A stretch of DNA of 64,000 bases, from the NCBI RefSeq assembly GCF_003477995.1, contig NZ_QUEM01000007.1, positions 76,048-140,047 on the forward strand, written 5' to 3'. This document shows, piece after piece, positions 8,819 to 17,385 of this stretch (the first letter of the stretch is position 1; each line of letters begins with the position of its first letter). Position numbers and translations under genes: made by a program. Source of the DNA: Bacteroides sp. OF04-15BH. Lineage in GTDB: Bacteria; Bacteroidota; Bacteroidia; Bacteroidales; Bacteroidaceae. The notes beneath the pieces were generated by a model, which worked only from the letters and a program-made list of their open reading frames with translations, had not been told where the DNA came from and made no database searches.

Positions 8819-8892
8819 GGCTCCGTAGCTTAGCTGTATAGAGCGTCAGATTCCGGTTCTGAAGGTCGAGGGTTAGAATCCCTCCGGAGTCA
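8819..8892 (+). tRNA. tRNA-Arg (anticodon CCG)
   Basis: This 74-nt sequence folds into a full cloverleaf. Acceptor GGCTCCG (8819-8825) pairs with CGGAGTC (8885-8891), with discriminator A8892. The D stem is GCTT/GAGC. Anticodon stem TCAGA/TCTGA encloses loop TTCCGGT, giving anticodon CCG. T stem GAGGG/CCCTC encloses loop TTAGAAT. CCA is not encoded. Two normally invariant positions differ together: the D-loop has GT in place of G18G19, and the T-loop has A in place of C56. That would give a U19-A56 tertiary pair instead of G19-C56. It is followed at once by a terminator. Confidence 0.93.
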
Positions 8893-8896
8893 CTAC

Positions 8897-8930
8897 AAAG
8901 GGAGGTGTCCACAAGGGCGCTTCCCTTTTT
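8897..8930 (+). terminator. Intrinsic terminator of the tRNA-Arg transcript
   Basis: A 14-bp stem with three G-T wobbles (8897-8910 with 8915-8928) encloses the loop ACAA and is followed by a T-rich tail. Confidence 0.88.
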
Positions 8931-8978
8931 GTTTTTCTTCGTTACTTTCCGCTTTTCGTTTGTTTTGTTTTTCATGTT

Positions 8979-9043
8979 CCCGTCATTTTACTTGCCCGTC
9001 AGTAATAGATTACCGAGCCGTCAGTAATTGATTACTGACGGGC
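8979..9043. repeat. Repeated and palindromic CCGTCAGTAAT elements
   Basis: CCCGTCA occurs at 8979-8985. GCCCGTCAGTAAT occurs at 8994-9006. CCGTCAGTAAT at 9018-9028 is followed, after TG, by its inverse ATTACTGACGGGC (9031-9043). The last two form a perfect 11-bp palindrome. The 8994 copy could pair with the same right arm over 13 bp, so two mutually exclusive hairpins are possible. It lies between the tRNA terminator and the pepT promoter. It could be a regulator site, a dispersed repeat or a structured RNA; the sequence alone does not decide. Confidence 0.7.
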
Positions 9044-9147
9044 GGATAATTTAGGGAGAATATCTTCGGGATTAGGGAATGAGCCGTTGGGAGAGGGGCT
9101 GTTGGCTATGATTTCTTGATCGGAAATCTAAAAAATGCCATACAAAT

Positions 9148-9178
9148 TTGGGATTGGCTGTCGGATTTTCTAATTTTA
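9148..9178 (+). promoter_or_regulatory. Candidate pepT promoter
   Basis: TTG (9148-9150), 20 nt, then TAATTTTA (9171-9178), which matches seven of eight -7 positions. The leader to ATG 9224 is about 40 nt. Confidence 0.5.
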
Positions 9179-9223
9179 CACATTAAATAATTGATTCTAT
9201 AAATATATAATTAAAGTATTGAT

Positions 9224-10459
9224 ATGGAAATACTGGATCGTTTTTTGAAATACGTTCGTTTCGACACTCAGTCGGACGAGCAGTCGGGAGTTTGTCCCAG
9301 CACCGCCAAGCAGATGGTTTTTGCCGAATATCTCAAGAAAGAGCTTGAAGAAATCGGATTGGAAGAGATTACGCTCGATGAGCACGGTTATCTGTTTGCT
9401 ACCTTGCCGGCCAATACTGATGCCGAAGTGCCGGTGGTAGGTTTCATCGCTCACATGGATACTTCACCCGACTATTCCGGTAAGGATGTGAATCCGCGCA
9501 TTGTGACGGCATACGATGGAGGAGACATCGTGCTGTCGGAAGAACGGGGTATTGTCACTTCACCCAAGAAGTTCCCCGAACTGTTGAACCATGTAGGCGA
9601 GGATCTGGTGGTGACCGACGGAACAACCCTGCTGGGTGCCGACGATAAGGCCGGTATTGCCGAAATCGTATCGGCTATGGTTTACCTGAAACAGCATCCT
9701 GAAATCAAGCACGGAAAGATTCGTGTGGGATTCAACCCCGATGAGGAGATCGGAATGGGTGCTCATCTGTTCGACGTGGAGAAGTTCGGTTGCGACTGGG
9801 CTTACACCATGGACGGCGGAGAAGTGGGCGAACTGGAGTTTGAGAACTTCAATGCCGCTTCGGCTCATGTCACCGTAAAGGGACTGAACGTACATCCGGG
9901 ATATGCCAAGAACAAGATGATCAACTCCAATTATATTGCCGCTGAGTTTGTGCGCAGCATGCCGCTGCTCGAAACTCCGGAGCAGACCGACGGTTACGAA
10001 GGCTTCTTCCATCTGATGTCTATGCAGGGCACCGTGGAGAAAACGGAACTGACTTATATCATCCGCGACCACGACCGCAAACGCTTTGAGGAGCGCAAAC
10101 AGTATGTTCAGAAACTTGTGGAGCAGTTCAACAAGAAGTATGGCGAGGGCACGGTAATCGCTGAAGTTTCTGACCAGTATTACAATATGCGCGAGGTGGT
10201 AGAGCCAAGCATGCACATCATTGATGTGGCCCAGCAGGCCATGCAGGATTGCGGCATTCCTTGCGAGGTAAAGGCCATCCGTGGTGGTACTGACGGAGCC
10301 CAGTTGTCGTTCAAGGGACTTCCTTGTCCGAATATCTTTGCGGGAGGACTGAATTTCCACGGACGTCATGAGTTCATTCCGGTGGCCAGTCTGACCAAAG
10401 CCATGAACACCATTGTGCGCATCTGCGAACTGGTGCCAACCTTAGATATCAAGAAATAA
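9224..10459 (+). CDS. pepT: Peptidase T (tripeptide aminopeptidase)
   Basis: This 411-residue M20B-family zinc exopeptidase removes the N-terminal residue of tripeptides in the cytoplasm. Metal-site segments are visible in order: [11 protein letters not shown] (His and Asp), [12 protein letters not shown] (bridging Asp), [12 protein letters not shown] (catalytic and ligand Glu), [13 protein letters not shown] (Asp) and NFHGRHEF (His). Length is that of E. coli PepT. It is a single gene with its own candidate promoter and a hairpin terminator after the stop. A role in using peptides as nitrogen or carbon source is inferred from the family. Confidence 0.96.
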   Translation: MEILDRFLKYVRFDTQSDEQSGVCPSTAKQMVFAEYLKKELEEIGLEEITLDEHGYLFATLPANTDAEVPVVGFIAHMDTSPDYSGKDVNPRIVTAYDGGDIVLSEERGIVTSPKKFPELLNHVGEDLVVTDGTTLLGADDKAGIAEIVSAMVYLKQHPEIKHGKIRVGFNPDEEIGMGAHLFDVEKFGCDWAYTMDGGEVGELEFENFNAASAHVTVKGLNVHPGYAKNKMINSNYIAAEFVRSMPLLETPEQTDGYEGFFHLMSMQGTVEKTELTYIIRDHDRKRFEERKQYVQKLVEQFNKKYGEGTVIAEVSDQYYNMREVVEPSMHIIDVAQQAMQDCGIPCEVKAIRGGTDGAQLSFKGLPCPNIFAGGLNFHGRHEFIPVASLTKAMNTIVRICELVPTLDIKK

Positions 10460-10480
10460 TCAACACAAACTATAAAAGCG

Positions 10481-10513
10481 AATCGGGAAAGCTCGTTCTT
10501 TCCCGATTTTTAT
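10481..10513 (+). terminator. Terminator after pepT, abutting the antiporter start
   Basis: The stem AATCGGGAAAG (10481-10491) pairs with CTTTCCCGATT (10498-10508) around the loop CTCGTT, followed by TTTATTCTT. The T-tail runs to within a few bases of the antiporter ATG at 10518. The hairpin therefore occupies the place where the next gene's promoter or ribosome-binding region would be expected. Confidence 0.85.
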
Positions 10514-10517
10514 TCTT

Positions 10518-12761
10518 ATGAACCATCTTCCTGATTTGATAAAAGACTTGGCGCTGATTCTTGCCGTAGCAGGAATCGTGGCGCTGATTTTCAAACGTCT
10601 CAAGCAACCCTTGGTGCTGGGATACATTGTGGCCGGATTTCTGGCCGGTCCGCATCTGGTGTGGGTGCCCACCATACGCGACATCAACGATGTGCAGGTG
10701 TGGGCCGACATCGGTGTGATCGTATTGCTTTTCTCTCTGGGACTGGAGTTCAGTTTCAAGAAGATTGTGCGGATGGGAGGCGCACCGATTATAGCCGTCA
10801 GTGTGATTATCTTTGCCATGATGCTGTTGGGCTCAGCAGTTGGTTCGCTGTTCGGATGGGCGCGTATGGACTGTATCTATCTGGGTGGTATGCTGGCCAT
10901 GTCGTCTACGACTATCATTTACAAGGCCTTTCAGGATTTGAATCTGCTGTCGCAACGGTTCACCGGCATGGTGCTCAGTGTGCTGATTCTTGAAGATGTG
11001 CTGGCTATTGTGTTGATGGTGGTGCTGTCCACTTTGGCCTTGAAGAACAGTATTGTGGGCGAGGATATGCTGGGCAGTATGTTTAAGCTGGTGTTTTTCC
11101 TGATCGTGTGGTTCGTCATCGGTTTGTATCTCATTCCCACCTTTCTGCGCAAGAATCGCAAGTGGATTAACGATGAGATTCTGCTGATCGTGTCGTTGGC
11201 GTTCTGTTTCGGTATGGCTGTGTTGGCTGTAAAGAGTGGTTACAGTGCCGCTTTCGGAGCTTTTGTTGTAGGTTCCATCCTGGCCGAGACGGTTGAAGCG
11301 GAGCATATCGGCAAGTTGGTTTCGCCTATCAAGGATTTGTTCGGTGCCATCTTCTTCGTGTCTGTCGGTATGCTGGTTGAACCGCAGGTACTGGCCGATT
11401 ACGCCTGGCCGATTGCCGCCATTGTCTGTACCATTATTCTGGGTCAGGCCATTTTCGGAACTATCGGTTATCTGGTTTCCGGACAGACGTTTCGCGATGC
11501 CTTACGCTGCGGTTTGAGTATGACGCAGATCGGAGAATTTGCCTTTATCATCGCCTCCTTGGGTTTGTCTTTGGGAGTGATCAGCAAGTTCCTGTATCCG
11601 GTTGTGGTTGCCGTTTCAGTCATCACCACCTTTACCACACCTTATATGATCCGTCTGGCCGATCCGCTTTATCGGGTACTTATCAAATTCATTCCGCTTT
11701 CCTGGCAGGAGTTTTTCACACAGAATGTGTCTTCCAGTGTGTCGCGGGTGAACCATGACAGCAACTGGCGACGTCTGTTGCTGGCTATTCTCAAGATGGT
11801 GTTGGTCTATGCCGTGCTGAGTACGGCGGTAATTGCCTTTTCGTTCGGTATCCTGCTGCCGCTGTTCCGGGCTCATCTGGGGCATTGGTGGGGAAATGCG
11901 CTGTGTGGAGTACTTACCTTGCTGTGCGTGTCTCCGTTCCTGCGGGCCATTATGGCCAAGAAAAACCACTCGGTAGAGTTCACAACCCTGTGGAACGAGA
12001 GTAAATACAACCGGGTGCCGTTGGCGTTTCTGATTCTGCTGCGTGTGTTGCTGGCCGTATCGTTTGTGTTCTACATAGCCCGCTATCTGATTCCTTTTGC
12101 CGATATCTGGCTTTTGGGAGCCGCCTTTGTCGTGGTAGTTGTCATGATTTTCTCGCGCCGTCTCAAACTGCAATCCATCAAGATGGAGCAGTCCTTCAAG
12201 CACAATCTGCGCAGTCGCGAGGAGTTTCAGCGCCGTCATTCCGACAATCTGCCTCGTTATGCCCGGCATCTGCTGTCGCAGAATCTGCATTTGTCTGTGT
12301 GTCAGCTGCCCGAGCATTCGTTGTGGGGCGGAAAGAAACTTTCGGAATTGAATCTGGCGCATAAGTATGGCATTCATGTGGCTTCGATTATTCGTGGAGA
12401 GCGCCATATCAATGTGCCCAACGGAGATGATGTTCTGTTTCCGGGCGACCGGTTACAGGTGATCGGTTCCGATGCCCAACTGATGCGTTTCAATAAGATT
12501 CTGGCCGAACAGGTGTATGTATTGCCGGAGTATGACAGTGCTTGCGATATGGTGATGCGCAAACTTTATATCGACGCCGGTTCGCCGTTCTTGGGTAAGA
12601 GTATAAAAAACAGTGATATCAGAGACCGATATCACTGTATGGTAGTGGGATGGGAAAGTGCTGAGGGAGTGTTGGAGCGCCCGGATCCCGACCGTACCTT
12701 CGAAGAAGGCGATCTGCTGTGGATTGTCGGGGAGCAGGAATCGCTCAAACAACTGCTCTAA
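10518..12761 (+). CDS. CPA2-family cation:proton antiporter with regulatory TrkA-C domains
   Basis: This is a 747-residue inner-membrane protein. Residues 1-390 form the Na+/H+ exchanger (KefB-like) core with about a dozen membrane helices, including KQPLVLGYIVAGFLAGP and LLFSLGLEFSFKKI. A second hydrophobic stretch (about 430-560) follows. The C-terminal ~150 residues contain two TrkA-C-like modules (VCQLPEHSLWGGKKLSEL, then AGSPFLGKSIKNSDI), thought to bind small ligands and gate transport. KefB/KefC usually carry a TrkA-N nucleotide domain, which I do not see here. Transport of K+ or Na+ against protons is inferred. Its start lies directly behind the pepT terminator. Confidence 0.88.
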   Translation: MNHLPDLIKDLALILAVAGIVALIFKRLKQPLVLGYIVAGFLAGPHLVWVPTIRDINDVQVWADIGVIVLLFSLGLEFSFKKIVRMGGAPIIAVSVIIFAMMLLGSAVGSLFGWARMDCIYLGGMLAMSSTTIIYKAFQDLNLLSQRFTGMVLSVLILEDVLAIVLMVVLSTLALKNSIVGEDMLGSMFKLVFFLIVWFVIGLYLIPTFLRKNRKWINDEILLIVSLAFCFGMAVLAVKSGYSAAFGAFVVGSILAETVEAEHIGKLVSPIKDLFGAIFFVSVGMLVEPQVLADYAWPIAAIVCTIILGQAIFGTIGYLVSGQTFRDALRCGLSMTQIGEFAFIIASLGLSLGVISKFLYPVVVAVSVITTFTTPYMIRLADPLYRVLIKFIPLSWQEFFTQNVSSSVSRVNHDSNWRRLLLAILKMVLVYAVLSTAVIAFSFGILLPLFRAHLGHWWGNALCGVLTLLCVSPFLRAIMAKKNHSVEFTTLWNESKYNRVPLAFLILLRVLLAVSFVFYIARYLIPFADIWLLGAAFVVVVVMIFSRRLKLQSIKMEQSFKHNLRSREEFQRRHSDNLPRYARHLLSQNLHLSVCQLPEHSLWGGKKLSELNLAHKYGIHVASIIRGERHINVPNGDDVLFPGDRLQVIGSDAQLMRFNKILAEQVYVLPEYDSACDMVMRKLYIDAGSPFLGKSIKNSDIRDRYHCMVVGWESAEGVLERPDPDRTFEEGDLLWIVGEQESLKQLL

Positions 12762-12784
12762 TAGGGATTTTCCGGAAATGAAGG

Positions 12785-13222
12785 TCAGGCGTTGTCTTCA
12801 TCGTCCTGATCTTCATCATCATCCCAAAGATCTTCAAAATCACCAAAGAATTCGGGAGTGGTAAATTCCTCCAGGCTTCGGCGGTCTTTCTTGGTGGGGC
12901 GTCCGGTACCTCGGGCACGGTCCACAAAACCGCTGATTTTGCTCATTTCCAGAATTTCATACTGTTCCGGAGGAGTTACGTTTTCCAAAACATCGGGCAC
13001 CAGTTTGGCACCTACTCTTTTTTCAATGGCCTGCTTGACCCGGAAAGAGAACGTGACGGGGCTTTTGCGCACCTCGATCACATCGCCTTCCTTGATCATG
13101 CGCGAAGGTTTTATCTGGCTTCCCTTGATGGACACCTGGCCCTTCTTGCAGGCAGCGGCAGCCATGGAGCGGGTTTTGAATATTCGTGCGGCCCACAGCC
13201 ATTTGTCTATTCTCGCTTCCAT
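12785..13222 (-). CDS. hslR: S4-domain RNA-binding protein, Hsp15 family
   Basis: This 145-residue cytoplasmic protein has an S4 domain at residues 1-65 (RIDKWLWAARIFKTRS, GQVSIKGSQIKPSRMIKEGD). In E. coli, Hsp15 rescues stalled 50S subunits carrying nascent chains. The C-terminal third ends in a very acidic tail (DDDEDQDDEDNA) that E. coli Hsp15 does not share and that seems typical of Bacteroidota versions. It follows pth by 8 bp, so rplY-pth-hslR looks like one translation-related operon. The start is the ATG that gives the complete S4 motif. Confidence 0.9.
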   Translation of the reverse strand: MEARIDKWLWAARIFKTRSMAAAACKKGQVSIKGSQIKPSRMIKEGDVIEVRKSPVTFSFRVKQAIEKRVGAKLVPDVLENVTPPEQYEILEMSKISGFVDRARGTGRPTKKDRRSLEEFTTPEFFGDFEDLWDDDEDQDDEDNA

Positions 13223-13230
13223 GCCGACAA

Positions 13231-13794
13231 CTATTTTTTGTTGAATTGGTTCATGGTGATATTGATTCCGGCCAGACAGAAACTCTTGATCATTTCTCCG
13301 GCCAGTTCAATACGTTCTTTCAGTTTTTCCTGCTCTTCGGGGCTGAATTTTCCCAGCACGAAGTCCACCTGGCCTCCTTTGGGGAAATCATTGCCAATGC
13401 CGAAGCGCAAGCGCGGATAAGCCTGGGTGCCCAAGGTGGCGGCGATGTGCTTCAGACCGTTATGGCCGGCATCGCTTCCCGACGGTTTCATGCGCAGGGC
13501 TCCCAATGGCAGAGCCAGATCATCAACGATAATCAGTGTTCTTTCCACCGGAATGTTTTCCTTGTTCATCCAGTATCGTACGGCGTTTCCGCTCAGGTTC
13601 ATATAGGTAGAGGGCTTGAGCAGGATGAGTTGCTGTCCCTTGACCGACATGGAGCCTACGAATCCGTAGCGCTTATCCTCAAAAATGACATTGGACGCCT
13701 TAGCTAAGGCGTCCAATACACTGAATCCTATGTTGTGGCGCGTTCCATCGTACTCACTTCCGATGTTACCGAGCCCTACAATCAAGTATTTCAT
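13231..13794 (-). CDS. pth: Peptidyl-tRNA hydrolase
   Basis: This 187-residue enzyme recycles peptidyl-tRNA released from stalled ribosomes. Visible signatures are [19 protein letters not shown], with the catalytic His in TRHN, then [12 protein letters not shown] and [10 protein letters not shown] with the conserved Asp, and [12 protein letters not shown]. It lies 18 bp after rplY and 8 bp before hslR, giving an rplY-pth-hslR operon. The rplY-pth pairing is common across bacteria. Confidence 0.97.
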   Translation of the reverse strand: MKYLIVGLGNIGSEYDGTRHNIGFSVLDALAKASNVIFEDKRYGFVGSMSVKGQQLILLKPSTYMNLSGNAVRYWMNKENIPVERTLIIVDDLALPLGALRMKPSGSDAGHNGLKHIAATLGTQAYPRLRFGIGNDFPKGGQVDFVLGKFSPEEQEKLKERIELAGEMIKSFCLAGINITMNQFNKK

Positions 13795-13812
13795 TCAGAG
13801 AATGTTTCAGGA

Positions 13813-14409
13813 TTACTTCTTCTGAGCGGCAGCAGCAGCCATAGCGCTACGAGTCATCTTAACCTGGCATACTACAACCTCTGAGCTGTTCATCAACTCC
13901 ATACCCTCGAAGTTCAACTCACCAACCTTGATAGTCTTACCCAGACCCAGGTGAGATACGTTGATAACCAGACGCTCTGGAATGTTAGTGTAAACAGCCT
14001 TAACTTTCAGCTTACGTACGTTAGCAACCAGCTTACCACCGGCCTTAACACCTTCTGCCAGACCTTCCAGCTTGATAGGTACTTCCATAACGATAGGCTT
14101 CTGATCTGTGATTTCGTAGAAGTCAACGTGCATTACGTTGTCCTTTACAGGGTGGAACTGGATTTCCTTCAGGATAGCCTTGCACTCCTTACCGTCGATG
14201 TTCAGGTTTACAGAGTAGATATCCGGGCTGTAGATCAAGTTACGCAACTCGTCGTTAGTAGCTGTGAAAGACAGTGCCAATGGCTTTCCGTCCTCAGTCT
14301 TAGCCTCACCATACAAGTTACATGGAACTGCGTTTGCCTTACGAATCTCGCGAGCTGCCTTCTTACCCAGGTCAGTTCTTACGGTACCTTTTACGTTAAT
14401 TTCTTTCAT
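13813..14409 (-). CDS. rplY: 50S ribosomal protein L25/general stress protein Ctc
   Basis: This 198-residue two-domain L25 (CTC type) binds 5S rRNA. The N-terminal L25 domain starts MKEINVKGTVRTDLGKKAA; a C-terminal beta domain follows (about 95-180), ending in an alanine/lysine tail. It is the first gene of the rplY-pth-hslR operon, driven by the clear promoter at 14503-14533. The ~87-nt leader contains a small GATGC-ACC-GCATC hairpin; whether this matters for autoregulation is unknown. Confidence 0.95.
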   Translation of the reverse strand: MKEINVKGTVRTDLGKKAAREIRKANAVPCNLYGEAKTEDGKPLALSFTATNDELRNLIYSPDIYSVNLNIDGKECKAILKEIQFHPVKDNVMHVDFYEITDQKPIVMEVPIKLEGLAEGVKAGGKLVANVRKLKVKAVYTNIPERLVINVSHLGLGKTIKVGELNFEGMELMNSSEVVVCQVKMTRSAMAAAAAQKK

Positions 14410-14502
14410 AATAAAATGTGTTACTCTAAATTAAGTGATTAATTTGCTTAATTCGCCATCACACGATGCGGTGCATCTGAATGTATGTGCTAAAAAGCGC
14501 GG

Positions 14503-14533
14503 CAAAATTACAGATAAATATTCGGTTTGCCAA
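14503..14533 (-). promoter_or_regulatory. Promoter of the rplY-pth-hslR operon
   Basis: On the minus strand TTG (14533-14531), exactly 20 nt, then TAATTTTG (14510-14503). Both elements are exact consensus. The predicted transcript has an ~87-nt leader. Confidence 0.8.
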
Positions 14534-14640
14534 GCTTTTTAGTTGTTTTTTGACACTTTTTGTGTTTGCTTGCTGCTCCTAACCGGTCTTTTATGCGCGA
14601 ATGCTGAGACCGTTTCGGAAAATCCGGAGAGAATACTGTC

Positions 14641-14979
14641 TTAGAATTTGATATCAAAGTTCAGGTCGTTTTCCGTCGGATCCTGCTCTCTTACCGCCAC
14701 TCCCTGCTCCTTTTGAATGAAATTCACGGCGTCATTGAGTGCGTGGATGAAATTGTCAAAATCTTCGCGGTACAGGAATATCTTGTGCTTTTCAAAATTT
14801 ACCTGCATATCTTCGTTGCTTCCCGATACAATTTTTTTGCTTTCGGTGATGGCGAGGAACATCTCATCCTTCCGGTTTTTCTTCACATCAATATAGTAGA
14901 TGCGTTTCCCGGCTTTGATGGTCTGGGAATATACGATTTCCTTTTCTGCTTCTGTCATGTTTTTTTTATTCTCCTCCAT
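14641..14979 (-). CDS. DUF3276 (PUR-like nucleic-acid-binding) family protein
   Basis: This small 112-residue protein resembles the bacterial PUR-alpha-like family (DUF3276), common in Bacteroidota. The core YSQTIKAGKRIYYIDVKKNR, then DEMFLAITESKK and KIFLYREDFDNFIHALND, follows the beta-beta-beta-beta-alpha PUR repeat pattern. A single repeat would need to dimerise to bind nucleic acid. It diverges from nusB across a 137-bp region. Binding of single-stranded DNA or RNA is known for studied PUR proteins; the role here is inferred. Confidence 0.82.
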   Translation of the reverse strand: MEENKKNMTEAEKEIVYSQTIKAGKRIYYIDVKKNRKDEMFLAITESKKIVSGSNEDMQVNFEKHKIFLYREDFDNFIHALNDAVNFIQKEQGVAVREQDPTENDLNFDIKF

Positions 14980-15081
14980 AATCCAATCCCTTAATTGTTT
15001 GATTTGAGTTCAAAATTGCTGATATTTTTTAAAACTTCCAAAAAAAAAGAGAGAAACATACGTTTTTTTATGCAATTTCTC

Positions 15082-15089
15082 TACTTTTG
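15082..15089 (+). promoter_or_regulatory. -7 element upstream of nusB
   Basis: TACTTTTG is an exact -7 match, 28 bp before the nusB ATG at 15117. No TTG is found at the proper distance. Instead a 7-bp inverted repeat AGAGAAA...TTTCTCT flanks the -33 region, which could be an operator. Confidence 0.4.
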
Positions 15090-15116
15090 TATTCCGATAC
15101 TGAAACATATAATTGT

Positions 15117-16043
15117 ATGATTAATAGAGAAATCATTCGTTTGAAGGTAGTTCAGATAGTTTATGCTTATTATCAGAACGGCGGAAAGAATGTGGATGTA
15201 GCTGAAAAAGAGCTGTTTTTCAGCCTCTCCAAGGCTTACGACCTGTATAACTATCTTTTACTGCTGATGGTAGAAATCAATCGCATCGCGATGCGAAGTG
15301 TAGAAACGGCACAGAATCGTTACAACCGTACTCATGAAGGTGAGGCGCCAAGCACGAAGTTTATCGACAACCGTTTCGCATTACAGCTTGAAGCCAATGA
15401 GCAACTCAAGGAGTTCCAGGAGAACCAGAAGAAAAGCTGGGCCGATGAAGAGACCTTTGTTCGCTCTTTATATAAGAAAATCACCGAGACTGATTATTAT
15501 AAGGAGTATATGGCTGCTGAGACATCGTCTTATGCAGAAGACCGTGAGCTCTGGAGAAAAATATACAAGAACATCATTTGCAATAACGAAGAGCTGGATA
15601 GCCTGCTCGAGGATATGAGCCTCTATTGGAATGATGATAAGTTTATTGTAGACACCTTTGTCCTGAAAACCATCAAGCGTTTTGAGGAAAGCAACGGTGC
15701 CGCTCAGGAATTGTTGCCGGAATTTAAAGACGATGAGGACAAGGAGTTTGCTCATAAACTGTTCCGCAGCACTTTGCTCAATGCCGAGTACTATCGCGGA
15801 CTGATTTCCGAGAACACCAAGAACTGGGAGTTTAAACGTATTGCCCAGATGGATTTGGTGATTATGCAGATTGCTTTGGCCGAAATCCTCAGCTTCCCGC
15901 AGATTCCTTTAAGCGTGTCCATCAACGAGTATGTAAATGTGGCTAAGGTTTACAGCACCCCGAAAAGTGGTGGCTATATCAATGGTCTGCTGGATGCGAT
16001 TGCCAAGAAACTGATTGCACAAAAGAAACTCATTAACAAATAA
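15117..16043 (+). CDS. nusB: Transcription antitermination protein NusB (long Bacteroidota form)
   Basis: NusB with NusE binds boxA RNA and supports antitermination of rRNA operons. This protein is 308 residues, about twice the E. coli length. The C-terminal ~130 residues hold the NusB core (WEFKRIAQMDLVIMQIALAEIL, PLSVSINEYVNVAKVYSTPKSGGYINGLLDAI). The N-terminal half is an extra helical extension typical of Bacteroidota. ATG 15117 (MINREIIRLKVVQIVY) is preferred; an in-frame upstream start at 15087 falls in the -7 element. It heads a run with yajC (18 bp downstream), ybbR, coaE and DUF5606. Confidence 0.93.
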   Translation: MINREIIRLKVVQIVYAYYQNGGKNVDVAEKELFFSLSKAYDLYNYLLLLMVEINRIAMRSVETAQNRYNRTHEGEAPSTKFIDNRFALQLEANEQLKEFQENQKKSWADEETFVRSLYKKITETDYYKEYMAAETSSYAEDRELWRKIYKNIICNNEELDSLLEDMSLYWNDDKFIVDTFVLKTIKRFEESNGAAQELLPEFKDDEDKEFAHKLFRSTLLNAEYYRGLISENTKNWEFKRIAQMDLVIMQIALAEILSFPQIPLSVSINEYVNVAKVYSTPKSGGYINGLLDAIAKKLIAQKKLINK

Positions 16044-16061
16044 AACTAAAAACCTGTATCC

Positions 16062-16379
16062 ATGAATTTAATGACAGTAGTGCTGAACGCACAGGGTGGC
16101 GGTTATGAAATGCTGATCATGATGGTGGTTATTTTTGCCATTATGTATTTCTTTATGATTCGTCCGCAACAGAAAAAACAGAAAGAAATCCAGAACTTCA
16201 GAAACAGTCTGGCCGTAGGTCAGGATATTGTTACTGCCGGAGGTATCTACGGTAAGATCAAAGAGGTGAATGATGCCGACAATACCGTAATGATTGAAGT
16301 GGCTTCCGGAGTGAAGATAAAGGTGAGCAAGAATTCTGTATATGCCAATATCGAATCCACTGTACCGGGTGGTAAATAA
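16062..16379 (+). CDS. yajC: Preprotein translocase subunit YajC
   Basis: This 105-residue inner-membrane accessory of the Sec-SecDF translocase has a single N-terminal membrane helix (MLIMMVVIFAIMYFFMIRP) followed by the diagnostic RPQQKKQKE and GQDIVTAGGIYGKI segments. It sits between nusB and the ybbR-like gene with 18-bp and 2-bp gaps, so it is in an operon. SecDF is not adjacent. The call is secure from length and motif. Confidence 0.96.
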   Translation: MNLMTVVLNAQGGGYEMLIMMVVIFAIMYFFMIRPQQKKQKEIQNFRNSLAVGQDIVTAGGIYGKIKEVNDADNTVMIEVASGVKIKVSKNSVYANIESTVPGGK

Positions 16380-16381
16380 TA

Positions 16382-17383
16382 ATGAAGGGAAATACAACTC
16401 GAAAAAGAATTATCATAAAGATCAAGGACTTCCTGTTAGGCAGAAAAAATAGGGAGTTCTTGATTTTTTTGTTTTTTTTCGCCTTGTCTGCCGTATTCTG
16501 GCTGTTGCAGACGCTGAATGAAACCTTCGAAACGGAGGTGGTGGTTCCGCTGAAACTGAATAATGTGCCCAGCAACCTGATCATTACTTCCGATTTGCCC
16601 GATGAACTGCATGTGACGGTTCAGGATAAGGGAAGCATTCTGATGAAGTACCTTTATGGCCAGCCTTTGACTCCGGTGACTGTGGATTATAAGAACTATG
16701 ATTTCGGAGGAATGGCCGGAAGAGTACAGGTGCAGGAGGCGGAGGTGAGACGTGCCATTGCCGCTCAGCTGTTTTCTTCAACCAGAATTCAAAGTATCAA
16801 GCCCGATACGCTGGAGTTCTTCTACAATCGTGGTCTGAAGAAGAAAGTGCCGGTGCTGATTAGTGGCGTTATTGAGCCGGCCCAGCAATATTATCTGCGT
16901 CATGTCGTAGCCAAGCCGGACTCTGTAGTTGTTTTTGCACCTTCGTCTATTCTGGATACCTTGCAGGCTGCTTACACTCAGAACTTTTATCAGGCCGGAC
17001 TCGTGGAGAGCAAGAATTTGCAGATTCCTGTCCGTCCGATAAGGGGAGCCAAGTTTATTCCTGATGTGCTCGATGTGCAGATTGATGTGGATATCTATAC
17101 CGAAAAGACGGTAGAGGTACCCATTGTAGGAGTGAATTTCCCGGCCGACAAGGATTTGCGGACCTTCCCTTCAAAGGTGAAGGTGACGTTCAAGGTCGGT
17201 TCCAAGAGCTATAAATCAATTACGGCAGACGATTTCGTGTTGGTTATCTCTTACGAGGAACTGATTAACAACGAGTCTTCGAAGATACCATTGCATTTGA
17301 AGAGTATTCCGGAAGGTGTCTCTTCTGTGCGAATTCATCCTTCGGAAGTCGACTATTTGTTGGAACAGACAAGCGGAGAATAG
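16382..17383 (+). CDS. YbbR-like domain protein (membrane-anchored)
   Basis: This 333-residue protein has one N-terminal membrane helix (about 22-42, EFLIFLFFFALSAVFWLLQ) and an extracytoplasmic region with repeats of about 85 residues typical of YbbR/CdaR proteins (for example VVPLKLNNVPSNL and VEVPIVGVNFP). In Firmicutes CdaR regulates the di-adenylate cyclase CdaA. No CdaA gene is adjacent here, so that role is not implied. It starts 2 bp after yajC and ends 2 bp before coaE, so translation is probably coupled. Confidence 0.85.
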   Translation: MKGNTTRKRIIIKIKDFLLGRKNREFLIFLFFFALSAVFWLLQTLNETFETEVVVPLKLNNVPSNLIITSDLPDELHVTVQDKGSILMKYLYGQPLTPVTVDYKNYDFGGMAGRVQVQEAEVRRAIAAQLFSSTRIQSIKPDTLEFFYNRGLKKKVPVLISGVIEPAQQYYLRHVVAKPDSVVVFAPSSILDTLQAAYTQNFYQAGLVESKNLQIPVRPIRGAKFIPDVLDVQIDVDIYTEKTVEVPIVGVNFPADKDLRTFPSKVKVTFKVGSKSYKSITADDFVLVISYEELINNESSKIPLHLKSIPEGVSSVRIHPSEVDYLLEQTSGE

Positions 17384-17385
17384 AT

